In this document: one piece after another, positions 10,423 through 18,415 of the stretch
Position numbering within the stretch: position 1 is the stretch's first letter
Layout: every line of letters begins with the position of its first letter
Origin: an uncultured Coriobacteriaceae bacterium
GTDB lineage: Bacteria > Actinomycetota > Coriobacteriia > Coriobacteriales > Atopobiaceae
Reading direction: 5' to 3'
DNA length: 64,000 nt
Assembly: GCA_902793195.1 (NCBI GenBank)
Contig: CADBCS010000002.1
Span: forward strand, 1 to 64,000
The notes under the pieces: generated by a model
Told to the model about the DNA's origin: nothing
The model's database searches: none
The model's input: only the letters and a program-made list of their open reading frames with translations
Position numbers and translations under genes: made by a program

Positions 10423-10740
10423 CTACCCCTCGTCCTGTGTGCACAATACGCGTCGCCAATCGATGCCAAGGATGTCCTTCGTCTCAAGTCCCTGGTCCTG
10501 TAGGTATCGCCGCACGGCAAGGTATCCAAATACATAGCCCGTGCGCACCGGGAAGTCCATGCGTGCAAACATGTAGAAGAGGGACTCCATGAGCTCGGTC
10601 GTCTCGAGGTTCGTGCGCACGAGTGCCTCCAGTTCATCGTAGTGCGCCTCAACCCACAAGACCGTTGCATCGTTCACGATGCAGTACGTTGCGGTCCCGC
10701 ATGCGGCATCGCGCTGGAGTGGCATGGGCTGGTGGTCCAT
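10423..10740 (-). CDS. Hypothetical protein, 105 aa
   Basis: No family is recognised. The protein is acidic and soluble, without signal peptide or membrane segment. Its middle (EAHYDELEALVRTNLETTEL, then MFARMDFPVRTGYVFGYLAVRRYL) looks well folded and alpha-helical. It lies between the VOC gene and the frameshifted membrane protein gene on the same strand, with gaps of 9 and 4 bp, so the three probably form one transcript. Confidence 0.6.
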   Translation of the reverse strand: MDHQPMPLQRDAACGTATYCIVNDATVLWVEAHYDELEALVRTNLETTELMESLFYMFARMDFPVRTGYVFGYLAVRRYLQDQGLETKDILGIDWRRVLCTQDEG

Positions 10741-10744
10741 GGCG

Positions 10745-11427
10745 CTACATCCGTACCAGCAGCAGCGACACGAGCCAAATGTAGCAGATGGTCTTTGGAA
10801 TCATGAGCATGCCCAGCATGGGGTTGTTGCGTGCGCCAAGAACCACGCCCAAATAGCACGCAAAGCTCGCGCACACGAGCGAGGCCATGAGCCACTCCCC
10901 GTACCAACCAACGAGGTAAAGCACGGTAATTACGCCCATGATCGCAAACGGGGCATTACGATAGATGGCCCACATCTGGCTGCCTGTGCCGTCGAACCAT
11001 CGGTTCTGCGGAAAAAGACAGAGTATAATGCGTACGGCGACCAGCACGCAGCGCCCGTTTCCAGCGGCGGGAATGCCATGCCTTGGCTGGGGTGTGCCAT
11101 CTGCCACATGCCAACAAAGAGCAGGAGATAGAAGGCGGTCATGGTGATTGACGACACAAGGTTTCCGAGTCCCAGCGCAAAGGAGCGCCTGCGCAGCACG
11201 TTTGGGTCCTCGCTTGTCCCGCGCAGGTTGACGAGTATGCGCGGGATTAGGTGAAACGCGTCACCGCAGCCCAGAAGTAGCGTCATGGCTCCGCACGTGC
11301 TCGCCCACGCCCCGGTGCCCGGGGCGCAGGTGATGAGCATGCATCCCGCCACGAGCGCAAACACGAGGTATCCCGCACAAAAGACACTTTCGCCAATCCT
11401 CATGCCAAGGGGCTTCTCCCGCTCCAT
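10745..11427 (-). pseudogene. Multi-pass membrane protein, frameshifted
   Basis: Two overlapping frames together make one membrane protein. The upstream frame starts at 11427 (GAGGGAAGG about 7 bases ahead) and gives four hydrophobic segments up to about 11060. There it turns into low-complexity sequence, while the adjacent frame picks up (VAVRIILCLFPQNRWF onward) and continues through two more hydrophobic segments to the stop at 10745. Each half alone ends or starts abruptly at the same place, near 11050-11065. This is either a real frameshift or a sequence error. No family name can be given beyond a small integral membrane protein of about 225 residues when repaired. Confidence 0.65.
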
Positions 11428-11498
11428 GGTCATCCTTCCCTCAGAAGCCGCAACACGTACGAAGCATGCATTCATTCTAGCTGCGGTACCGCCGAGCG

Positions 11499-12503
11499 CT
11501 ACGCGATCTTGAGCACGGTCTTGCCCTTCGATCCACCGGCGGCTACCTTGGCGAGGGCGGCGTTCACGTCGTCGAGCCCAAAGACGGTGTCCACGGACGC
11601 TTCGATTCGCTTGTCTCCCATGAGCTTGGGGATGCGCGCGAGCCCCTCGCCGTCCTCATGCACGAACACAAAGCGATAGCGTTGCCCGCGCTTGGCTGCC
11701 ATGCGGTCGTACTTGCCTCCCACGAGGCCGAACGCAATGCGCTTCCATAGGGGAAGCCCCGCACGCTGGGCAAAGTCACCATTGGGAAGGCCGCGAAGAG
11801 ACACGAGCGTACCGTCCTGCCTGAGCACGCCGAACTCCTTTGGAAGCTCGCGGTCGCCGAGGGTGTCGAGCACGAAGTCCATGTCGTGCAGGACCTCTGC
11901 GTAGTCCTGCTTGCGGTAGTCGATGAATGTCGATGCGCCAAGCGCACGGACGCGCTCCTCGGACGCGCCGTCGCCGTTGGTGGCCACGGTGAGTCCCTTG
12001 CCTGCCGCAATGGGCACGGCCATGGCGCCGAGGCTGCCCGTGCCACCCGAGATGAAGAGGGAGTCGCCCGCCTTGGCGCCCATGAGCTCGAGTGCCTGCA
12101 GGGCGGTGAGCGCCGTGAGCGGCACGCAGGCCGCCTCCTCGTCGGAGAGGTAGTCCGGCACCTTGGCGATGGCGGTCTCCGCGATGGCGGCGTATTCCGC
12201 GAACGCGCCGATCTTGGCGAGCGGCATGCGGCCGTAAACGCGATCGCCTACGGCAAAGCGGTTTGCACCCGGCCCCAGCGCCTCGACGGTACCCACCAGC
12301 TCGTTTCCCATGGCAAGCGGGAAGCGATAGGGCACGATCATCTTCACCTCGCCTCGGATGATCATGTTGTCGAGGGGGTTCACGCCCGCCGTGCGCACGC
12401 GCACTAGCACCTCGCCGGGGCCGGGCTCGGGTACGGGAAGCTCGCGTAGCTGCAGCTTGCGGCCGTCCTTGTCGTATTTATCGAGTATGGCTACCTTCAT
12501 CAT
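11499..12503 (-). CDS. Zinc-independent MDR-family NAD(P)-dependent oxidoreductase
   Basis: The start at 12503 has GGAAGG six bases ahead; its ATG overlaps the Rrf2 stop. The 334-residue product is a medium-chain reductase of the quinone-oxidoreductase type. The N-terminal GroES-like domain contains the QOR pattern PGEVLVRVRTAGVNPLDN, and the Rossmann domain has SGGTGSLGAMAVPIA. The zinc-binding cysteine cluster of classical alcohol dehydrogenases is absent. Such enzymes reduce quinones or enones with NAD(P)H. It is the last gene of a nitroreductase-Rrf2-oxidoreductase operon, which suggests handling of electrophile or nitro-compound stress. The product and substrate cannot be set from sequence. 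Confidence 0.85.
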   Translation of the reverse strand: MMKVAILDKYDKDGRKLQLRELPVPEPGPGEVLVRVRTAGVNPLDNMIIRGEVKMIVPYRFPLAMGNELVGTVEALGPGANRFAVGDRVYGRMPLAKIGAFAEYAAIAETAIAKVPDYLSDEEAACVPLTALTALQALELMGAKAGDSLFISGGTGSLGAMAVPIAAGKGLTVATNGDGASEERVRALGASTFIDYRKQDYAEVLHDMDFVLDTLGDRELPKEFGVLRQDGTLVSLRGLPNGDFAQRAGLPLWKRIAFGLVGGKYDRMAAKRGQRYRFVFVHEDGEGLARIPKLMGDKRIEASVDTVFGLDDVNAALAKVAAGGSKGKTVLKIA

Positions 12504-12949
12504 TCGATTCCTTCCAAGTCGTTGGTTTGCATGGCGTGCGCACGCAAGGCGGCTATGCAGTCGGCGAGCGTGCGGGACCGCAGCTCTCGCGCGGCCTCCT
12601 CCTCCAGGTCTTTGAACATGTCCCCCAGCACGGGTGCGATGTGCCTGCCCACAATGCACTCGTCGCTTGGGTTGCGATGCAGCTCAAACAGCTCCACGTG
12701 GTCCGTCTCGCAGACGGCAAGGTACACGTCGAGCAGCGAGAGCTCCGAGGGATCCGGTACGAGCCGAAGCCCCGCCGATCCCCTGCGGCTTTGCACGATG
12801 CCCGCCTTGCGCAGCGACCCCGACAGCTTGCGCACGTAGCTCGCGTTCGTGCCCATGCTCTTTGCCATCTGCTCGGACGTCATGGGTGTCTTGGCCTCCG
12901 AGACCAGAACGAGCATATGCAAGGCGGACGAGAAGCGGGTGTCTTTCAT
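12500..12949 (-). CDS. Rrf2-family transcriptional regulator
   Basis: The 149-residue protein has an N-terminal winged HTH (residues about 1-60, MTSEQMAKSMGTNASYVRKL and RRGSAGLRL wing) and a C-terminal dimerisation helix (FKDLEEEAARELRSRTL). The region where IscR and NsrR carry three cysteines for an Fe-S cluster has only one (C101-like in DECIVG), so cluster binding of the classical type is doubtful. This resembles YwnA-type Rrf2 regulators. It overlaps both neighbours by four bases, so the three genes are translationally coupled. The near-perfect palindrome in front of the operon (13767-13803) is its likely operator. Confidence 0.88.
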   Translation of the reverse strand: MKDTRFSSALHMLVLVSEAKTPMTSEQMAKSMGTNASYVRKLSGSLRKAGIVQSRRGSAGLRLVPDPSELSLLDVYLAVCETDHVELFELHRNPSDECIVGRHIAPVLGDMFKDLEEEAARELRSRTLADCIAALRAHAMQTNDLEGIE

Positions 12950-13758
12950 CGCGCGACCTCGAACGACGTGATGTACTCCGTGTTTTGGGGGACGGCGATG
13001 CTTGGGCTGCAGGTGAGGAAGCGGTCCTTGAGGCCCTGCTCCTGTGCCGTTAGCCAGAAGTGCGAGAGCGCGATGCCCATGTCGACCTTTTGTATGTCGC
13101 CGAGCGCGCTTTCCTTGATGCTGCGCTCTTCGTAGAAGTGCACGGTGTCGCCGTCCACGACGGCGCGCCAGGGTTGCTTGTTCGTGGCGGAGGGGGCGAG
13201 GCGCAACATCTGCAGCGGCTCCTCCAAGTCGCTCGCATCACTGGGGGAAAGGGGTGTGCCAAAGGAGTCCTTGAAGAAGATCTGCGAGAAAGGCATGCGC
13301 TCGTCCGACTTGAGGGCCTTGCGCATCATGCCCTCGCGCAGCGACATCTTGGCTGCGGGATAGCCGACGGGGCTCGCCACGGGCATGACCTCGCCTGCGC
13401 CGACCTCCATGGCCTCCTCGAACGCCTTGCGGGCGAGCGACGCCGCGAGCATGACGGTGCCAATGCCTCGCTCTGCCGCGCGCAGGCAGAAGGTCTCGAA
13501 GGCAAAGCCCAGCGAGAGCTCCGCGCCTTGAACGCGCTTGACCTTGGCGGCAACGTATTCGTGCGCGTTCACAACAACGGGGCTCTTTAGGCCGTAAGTG
13601 GCCACGTCGAGGAGCCGAAACTCCACAGGCACGCCAAAGGGAGCCTGGATGTCCCCAATGACGTTCTGCACGTACGCGCGGTCCTCGGGCGTTAGCGGCT
13701 GATCCTTAAACGTGCGGACGCTCCGACGATCCTGGATGGCGCTGACGATTCCTGCCAT
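12946..13758 (-). CDS. Nitroreductase-family protein
   Basis: The 270-residue protein has the nitroreductase fold in a duplicated/extended form. The FMN-binding start RRSVRTFKDQPL lies at residues 11-22. A central block (AAERGIGTVMLAAS) forms the flavin isoalloxazine contact, and APSATNKQPWRAVV, near residue 190, is the second typical FMN phosphate motif. The type is like the nitroreductase TM1586 family (putative TM nitroreductase). It is predicted to be an FMN-dependent NAD(P)H oxidoreductase. It is the first gene of the operon, immediately downstream of the palindromic operator. Confidence 0.88.
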   Translation of the reverse strand: MAGIVSAIQDRRSVRTFKDQPLTPEDRAYVQNVIGDIQAPFGVPVEFRLLDVATYGLKSPVVVNAHEYVAAKVKRVQGAELSLGFAFETFCLRAAERGIGTVMLAASLARKAFEEAMEVGAGEVMPVASPVGYPAAKMSLREGMMRKALKSDERMPFSQIFFKDSFGTPLSPSDASDLEEPLQMLRLAPSATNKQPWRAVVDGDTVHFYEERSIKESALGDIQKVDMGIALSHFWLTAQEQGLKDRFLTCSPSIAVPQNTEYITSFEVAR

Positions 13759-13766
13759 ATGAGAAC

Positions 13767-13803
13767 CTCCTAAGTTGTATTAGTATCAGATACATCTTAG
13801 GAG
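13767..13803 (-). promoter_or_regulatory. Palindromic operator of the nitroreductase-Rrf2 operon
   Basis: The sequence CTCCTAAGTTGTAT (13767-13780) is repeated as its complement at 13790-13803 with a single mismatch, around a 9-bp centre. It includes a ribosome-binding AGGAG on the minus strand, nine bases upstream of the start codon. It is a good candidate for the binding site of the Rrf2 protein encoded by the second gene, giving autoregulation. Confidence 0.7.
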
Positions 13804-13947
13804 AGAAGCGGGCCGTGGTCAACAGGGGGAGGCGAGGTTTCAAACGACTCGGCATTGCCCATGGTCGCGAGCGCAGACGTGAGGGACAGATCGCCCATCC
13901 CCAAAAAAGGATTACCATGTGGTTATCCAAAGCGGAGAGGACCCAAC

Positions 13948-15606
13948 ATGGAGCAGAAGCGCATTCACAGGTTAAAGCAGGCTGTCCTAATCTTTAGGGG
14001 GACCTCGGACGACCTGTTCTTTTGGACCCTCATCGATACGCTGTTCCTTACGGTGGCCAAAGGGCTCACTGGCACCGAGGTATCACTCGTCTTTGCCGTG
14101 TCGTTTTGGGTGGCGCTCCTGTTCAAGCGGTTTGGATACGAGAGCATCAAGAGAATGAAGATTGGCAAGTCCCTCGTCTTCAGCGCCGTGCTGTTCCTTG
14201 CGGCGGCAGCCCTCATCACGTTTGGTGCGACCCTGCCAGTCATCATCATTGGACAATGCATGTACGCGATTGCGCCAGACTTCTACGATGTCTCGGACAT
14301 CCTGCTCAAGGAACTCTGCGTGCGCGACAAAGAGGGCAAGGACTATGTCGAGAGTGACACGCTGGCAACCACGATGTACAGCGTAATCACCCTGGGCACT
14401 GCGCTGCTCATCGATCCGCTGATGCGCGTGAACCCATACCTGCCCATGATCCTTTGCGTTGTCACGAGGTCGTTCTCGCTGGTCCTTGCCATAAGCATCT
14501 ACATTCGGGCAAAGGACGTCAACGGATTGACCCAAGGTCGCGCGAGCATCCTCAAGTGTCGATTTGTCAGTCGGTCTACGGTCAGCTACCTGTTTATGGC
14601 CGCATTGTTTGGGGCGTTTTGCTCGATTGCCATGCCCTACCTCAAGCTCTTGCTGCAGGACAACCTGGCTGTCGTGTATGACGAGAGGTCGGTCATCGAG
14701 CTCTTCTCGTACTGCATCATTGCGACGCGCGTGGCAAAGATTCTGGGCAACATCACCATTGGAAGGTCGAAAAAACGAGGGGCCGACTACCCGCTGCTCA
14801 GCGTGTGCTTCTGCTCCAGCGGCATCCTTGCCGCCTCCTGCGGTTTGGCGGGAGTCATGCTGGTTAGCATGCCCGCCATCGTGGTTACTGTCGTGGGACT
14901 CCTCATCGTCTACCATATCTTTGACCCCATGATGATCATTACGTCCTTCCTCGACATCGAGAACCTCAACCACGACCAAGCCATTACGGCAATCTACAAA
15001 AAGGGGCTGCTCGAAAAGCTGGCCGACGCAATCATCTCGACTCTCATAACGGTGTGCATGGCCTCCAATTCGTATGCAGGCGTTATGATCTTGCTGATCC
15101 TGCTGGCAGTGGGGGCCCTTTTCTTTGGGATGGCTGGCATGAGGTATCACAACCTCCGGTCCAGAGACTATATAAAGACCTGGCCCAGGGAGTCCGTCGA
15201 GAGTGTCGACAGCCTTATGGTCGCGGCGGCGATGCTCATGCTCCACTACGGTGCCGTCCAATCCTACAAGTTCAACCCAGCCATGCTTGAGGAGCGCGTG
15301 GGAAGGGTCGAGAACATAGGGCTGTTCTATCGGCGCTTTGGGTATGTGGAAAGACGACCCTACACGTTCGAAGACCAGTATCAGGCATTTTGCGACGGCT
15401 ACCCGTCTGCCGTGTATGGGTCCCTTGGCGGGGAGTACAAGTGGTATCCGGTGTTCTATGTGGACGAGGATGATGGTGTGACGGTGGGAGACGACAACGA
15501 GCCGCTGTTCCTGGGAGACTTTGAGGACATCCGGGAGCAGTGCGTCTTTACGCTCAGGCCCAGGCAGCGGGCAAGGAATCGTTTGGGAAGGGACACCGCG
15601 CAATGA
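13948..15606 (+). CDS. MFS-like 12-TM transporter with C-terminal cytoplasmic domain
   Basis: ATG 13948 is preceded by GGAGAGGA. The 552-residue product has about 12 hydrophobic segments over residues 20-420 and an unusual hydrophilic C-terminal domain of about 130 residues (from NLRSRDYIKTWPRESVE to the end) with many aromatic and acidic residues. The membrane part is MFS-like in spacing, but no classical MFS signature is clear, so the family is tentative. Its stop codon overlaps the ATP-grasp gene by four bases (ATGA). Pairing of a transporter with an ATP-grasp ligase resembles cassettes that make and export a small amide- or peptide-type compound. Confidence 0.6.
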   Translation: MEQKRIHRLKQAVLIFRGTSDDLFFWTLIDTLFLTVAKGLTGTEVSLVFAVSFWVALLFKRFGYESIKRMKIGKSLVFSAVLFLAAAALITFGATLPVIIIGQCMYAIAPDFYDVSDILLKELCVRDKEGKDYVESDTLATTMYSVITLGTALLIDPLMRVNPYLPMILCVVTRSFSLVLAISIYIRAKDVNGLTQGRASILKCRFVSRSTVSYLFMAALFGAFCSIAMPYLKLLLQDNLAVVYDERSVIELFSYCIIATRVAKILGNITIGRSKKRGADYPLLSVCFCSSGILAASCGLAGVMLVSMPAIVVTVVGLLIVYHIFDPMMIITSFLDIENLNHDQAITAIYKKGLLEKLADAIISTLITVCMASNSYAGVMILLILLAVGALFFGMAGMRYHNLRSRDYIKTWPRESVESVDSLMVAAAMLMLHYGAVQSYKFNPAMLEERVGRVENIGLFYRRFGYVERRPYTFEDQYQAFCDGYPSAVYGSLGGEYKWYPVFYVDEDDGVTVGDDNEPLFLGDFEDIREQCVFTLRPRQRARNRLGRDTAQ

Positions 15607-16826
15607 AGACGATCATGATTCTGTGCCTTTTGCCGGACGGTCGGGCCGAGATGGCCCTCCGGGAGGCCCGGGACCTGGGCTATCGTTCCGTCTTTTGCGG
15701 CGAGGGGGACTGCGAGGGCGTCCGCGCCCTGGCGGACGAGTGCCTTACGCTGAGCTGGGACAACACGGACGACCTCATCGCGGCCGCGAAGGAGCACGAC
15801 GTTGACGGCGTGGTGGGCCTGTGCGACAAGGCCACGGTGCCGGCGGCCAAAGTCGCGGAGGCGTTGTCGCTGCCCGGCAATCCTCCCCAGGCCGTCGAGA
15901 CCCTCCTGTCGAAGAGCGCCTTCCGCGACCTGCAGAGGAGGGAGGGTCTCTTCTGCCCATCCAGCCGCGTCCTTGCCGAGCCTCCGACCACGGTGGGGGA
16001 GGCCACCGAGGCGGTGGAGGGGCTCAGGTTTCCGCTCATCGTAAAGCCGCTCCTGTGCTCATCCTCCTTTGGCCAGACCGTGCTCCGAGGCCCCGTGGGA
16101 TTGCTGGAGGCGATCGGTGAGGCCTCGTCCCACTCCCGAAACGGCACCGTTTGCGTGGAGGAGTACATAGAGACCGACTCGCTGCGCATGTTGGAATGCG
16201 ACGTGTTTGTGGTGGATGGCGAGTACGTATGGGACGGGGCACGCGACAGCTGGCGTGTTACGGACGCCCCCCTCAAGCCTCGCTACGACGTCTACCCCGC
16301 GTGCCTGAGCCCCAATGAGGAGCGCGAGTTCCAAAGCGCGGTGACAACGGCGCTCACGGCGGCGGGGGTCCAAATTGGCGAGTTCAACATAGAGGGCTTC
16401 TTCACCCCGGAAGGGCGCTTCTTCATCGTGGAGATCAACCCCCGGCAGGCAGGCTTCTACAACCCCCAGCACATCGAGCTGTACTGCGGCGTGAACCTCA
16501 CCAGGTTACTGCTCACCACAGCCGTCGGCGACACCGGCTACCTCGAGGAGCTTGGGCACTTCGAGAGGCGCCGTCGCAACATCCTGTCCTATTCCGTGTT
16601 CAGCGACCGCGACGGCGTGTTGGACCACGTGCACATAGACCCGTCCATGCTGCCGCGGCTGCGAGCCTATCATTCGCTCAAGAGGGACAAGCGGGGGGAT
16701 TGGGTGCTCAGCAACCAGACGGCGGCATGGCCCATAGCGCAGGTGGCCTTTGAGTTCCAGACGCCGGAGGAACTCGAGGACGCTCGCACGCGAATCGCCG
16801 AGCTCGTGTACGTGGTGCTGCAGTAG
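15603..16826 (+). CDS. ATP-grasp ligase-like protein
   Basis: The 407-residue protein has the ATP-grasp order. It has an N-terminal pre-grasp Rossmann-like domain (MILCLLPDGRAEMALREA, then CEGVRALADE). A lysine follows in the nucleotide lid region (FPLIVKPLLCSSSFG), and then CVEEYIETDSLRMLECDVFV. The C-terminal metal-binding end reads GEFNIEGF...FFIVEINPRQAG, with the E and N that bind Mg. This resembles carbamoyl-phosphate-synthase-like or amino-acid ligase ATP-grasp enzymes, which join a carboxylate to an amine through an acyl-phosphate. The start at 15603 overlaps the transporter stop. The substrate is unknown; with the coupled exporter it may make a dipeptide or modified amino acid. Confidence 0.8.
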   Translation: MKTIMILCLLPDGRAEMALREARDLGYRSVFCGEGDCEGVRALADECLTLSWDNTDDLIAAAKEHDVDGVVGLCDKATVPAAKVAEALSLPGNPPQAVETLLSKSAFRDLQRREGLFCPSSRVLAEPPTTVGEATEAVEGLRFPLIVKPLLCSSSFGQTVLRGPVGLLEAIGEASSHSRNGTVCVEEYIETDSLRMLECDVFVVDGEYVWDGARDSWRVTDAPLKPRYDVYPACLSPNEEREFQSAVTTALTAAGVQIGEFNIEGFFTPEGRFFIVEINPRQAGFYNPQHIELYCGVNLTRLLLTTAVGDTGYLEELGHFERRRRNILSYSVFSDRDGVLDHVHIDPSMLPRLRAYHSLKRDKRGDWVLSNQTAAWPIAQVAFEFQTPEELEDARTRIAELVYVVLQ

Positions 16827-16881
16827 GCGGGCGTGAGACCCTTCTGTCCGCTGGCGGGATCACTGCGTTTTGTGGTGGCTC

Positions 16882-17118
16882 TTATCGGTCATGGTGGACG
16901 CGGATGTTCGTGATTGCGCATCGGTCGCCCGTGAGCGCGGCATAGACGTGCGTGACGTCGTCTGGAATCACGTATTCGCCGTGAATGGCTATGCCAAGGT
17001 TCTCGGTCGCAACCGCAATGACGTTGCCCTTCCTTTGGATGACCACCTCGCAGTCCGCGCCCTGTTGAATGCCCTCGATCCAGGCATCCCAGCCCTGGAT
17101 TATGCCGCATGCAGCATG
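16882..17118 (-). pseudogene. C-terminal remnant of an unrecognised protein
   Basis: Read on the minus strand, 78 sense codons precede a TAA at 16882. The sequence looks like real beta-rich protein (for example QGADCEVVIQRKGNVIAVA and VTHVYAALTGDRCAITNIRV), but there is no start codon and a TGA closes the frame upstream at about 17119. It resembles the carboxy-terminal carbohydrate-binding-like domains seen in some secreted or signalling proteins of this class, but I cannot name it. It probably survives from a gene mostly deleted between the ATP-grasp gene and the repeats at 17157. Confidence 0.45.
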
Positions 17119-17156
17119 TCATTGCGGAGTATCCCCCCTGTGGTATGACCCGACCG

Positions 17157-17296
17157 CTTGGTAGCTTATTTGGACGAATAGCGGCTTCGGAAGGCGCCTA
17201 TCCGGCCATTCTCACTACCAAGCCCGACCCCTTGGTAGCATAACTGGACGGATAGCCCCCGCCATAGGCACGCATTTGTCCAGTTTTCCTACCAAG
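17157..17296. repeat. Two tandem imperfect hairpin repeats
   Basis: Two related units occupy 17157-17223 and 17231-17296. Each begins CTTGGTAGC and ends CTACCAAGC, forming a hairpin. Unit 2 pairs over about 19 bp (CTTGGTAGCATAACTGGAC with its complement, three mismatches). Internally both share TGGACGRATAGC, so they are also direct repeats. The motif GTATCCCCC flanks the pair on both sides (about 17130 and 17331). They resemble REP-type palindromic units. Confidence 0.75.
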
Positions 17297-17466
17297 CCCG
17301 GCCGACCCTGTGGGTAGCACATCGGGGGGGGTATCCCCCACGTAGCAAAACGATCAAAAAAATAACAAAAGTGCGATAGATATTCGCCCATTTCGCCTAA
17401 AAATACCTGTATATTAGTGCTCTGAACGTGGCGTGCGAGACACTGCAGTCGAGTTGGGAGGCAAGC

Positions 17467-18345
17467 ATGGCGAGGAGAAGCGCGGTTGCGCTTGGGCTGT
17501 TTGTCGCGATCACAGCAATCGCAGGGCTTCTTGCAGGCTGCACGTGGCTGGGTGCGCCTGCCACGACCGAGGAACTCCTCGTACGATACGTGGCGAACGA
17601 AGACGCGAGCAACTATGCAGCGAACATGCAGCTTGACCTTAAGGTCACCGCATTGGGCGTTACCGCAAAGCTGCCAACGACCGCCCACATGGAGGTTGCG
17701 GATGGCAACATGCATGGAACTCTCACCATGGACCTCTCCTCGCTTGAAGTGGAGGACTACACCGTGGAGTACTATGCGGAGTTGCAGGACAGGTGCATCT
17801 TGTGCTACCTGGGAACTCCCTCGTTCGATAGGTCCAAGGTCGCATGGAAGCGGTGGGAGATCAATACCACGTCTAACATAGACATCTCGACCCTCGTTGA
17901 CCTCCTGAGGGCGTCCGAGCTCACGTCGATTGCCAAGGACTCAGATGAGAAGGTGCGCTACGAGCTTGCCGTTCCCATCGAGGCCGTGCTGGAAACGGTG
18001 TACAGGCTCTCCAAGGAACCAGTGGAGATAGCGGGCTTGGACGAGCAGGACCTGATCGATGCCGTGGGGTCCGACAAGGTGCGATTCTACTTTACCGATG
18101 GCTGTCTCCTTCGCTCGGCGAATACGAGCGTCTCTCTTAGTGCCAAAAATGCCGCGACCAACAACATTGGGGTAAAGGCGGGCGCATCCTTTTCGGTGGT
18201 GCTGGATGACTATGGCAAGACGGACCCGGCCAGCCTTGTCGTTCCCGACGAGGTTAGGCAGTCGGCATTGCTCGTTGACGAGCCAATAGACGTGTTGGAC
18301 ATTATTGGGCCCGACAGTACGTTTGCCAAGGCGGTACCCAGGTAG
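17467..18345 (+). CDS. Hypothetical lipoprotein
   Basis: ATG 17467 follows GGGAGG. The 292-residue product starts with a basic n-region, a hydrophobic stretch and a lipobox LLAGC (cysteine about residue 25), so it should be lipid-anchored outside the membrane. The rest resembles DUF6612/LolA-like carrier folds: repeated beta strands such as VTALGVTAKLPTTAHMEVA and GTLTMDLSS. The family assignment is tentative. It sits 70 bp upstream of the two YhgE/Pip genes and may function with them at the cell surface. Confidence 0.65.
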   Translation: MARRSAVALGLFVAITAIAGLLAGCTWLGAPATTEELLVRYVANEDASNYAANMQLDLKVTALGVTAKLPTTAHMEVADGNMHGTLTMDLSSLEVEDYTVEYYAELQDRCILCYLGTPSFDRSKVAWKRWEINTTSNIDISTLVDLLRASELTSIAKDSDEKVRYELAVPIEAVLETVYRLSKEPVEIAGLDEQDLIDAVGSDKVRFYFTDGCLLRSANTSVSLSAKNAATNNIGVKAGASFSVVLDDYGKTDPASLVVPDEVRQSALLVDEPIDVLDIIGPDSTFAKAVPR

Positions 18346-18415
18346 TGCGTCCGCGGCACGGAGCGCCCATGCGCACAGAATGTAACCCTTCGATCGTCCG
18401 TATTTTGCAGAGCTG

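Noticed and set aside
14083..15603. 506-residue minus-strand open frame opposite the transporter gene
   Set aside because: His/Asp/Val-rich composition and no motif. It mirrors the codon pattern of the real gene on the plus strand.
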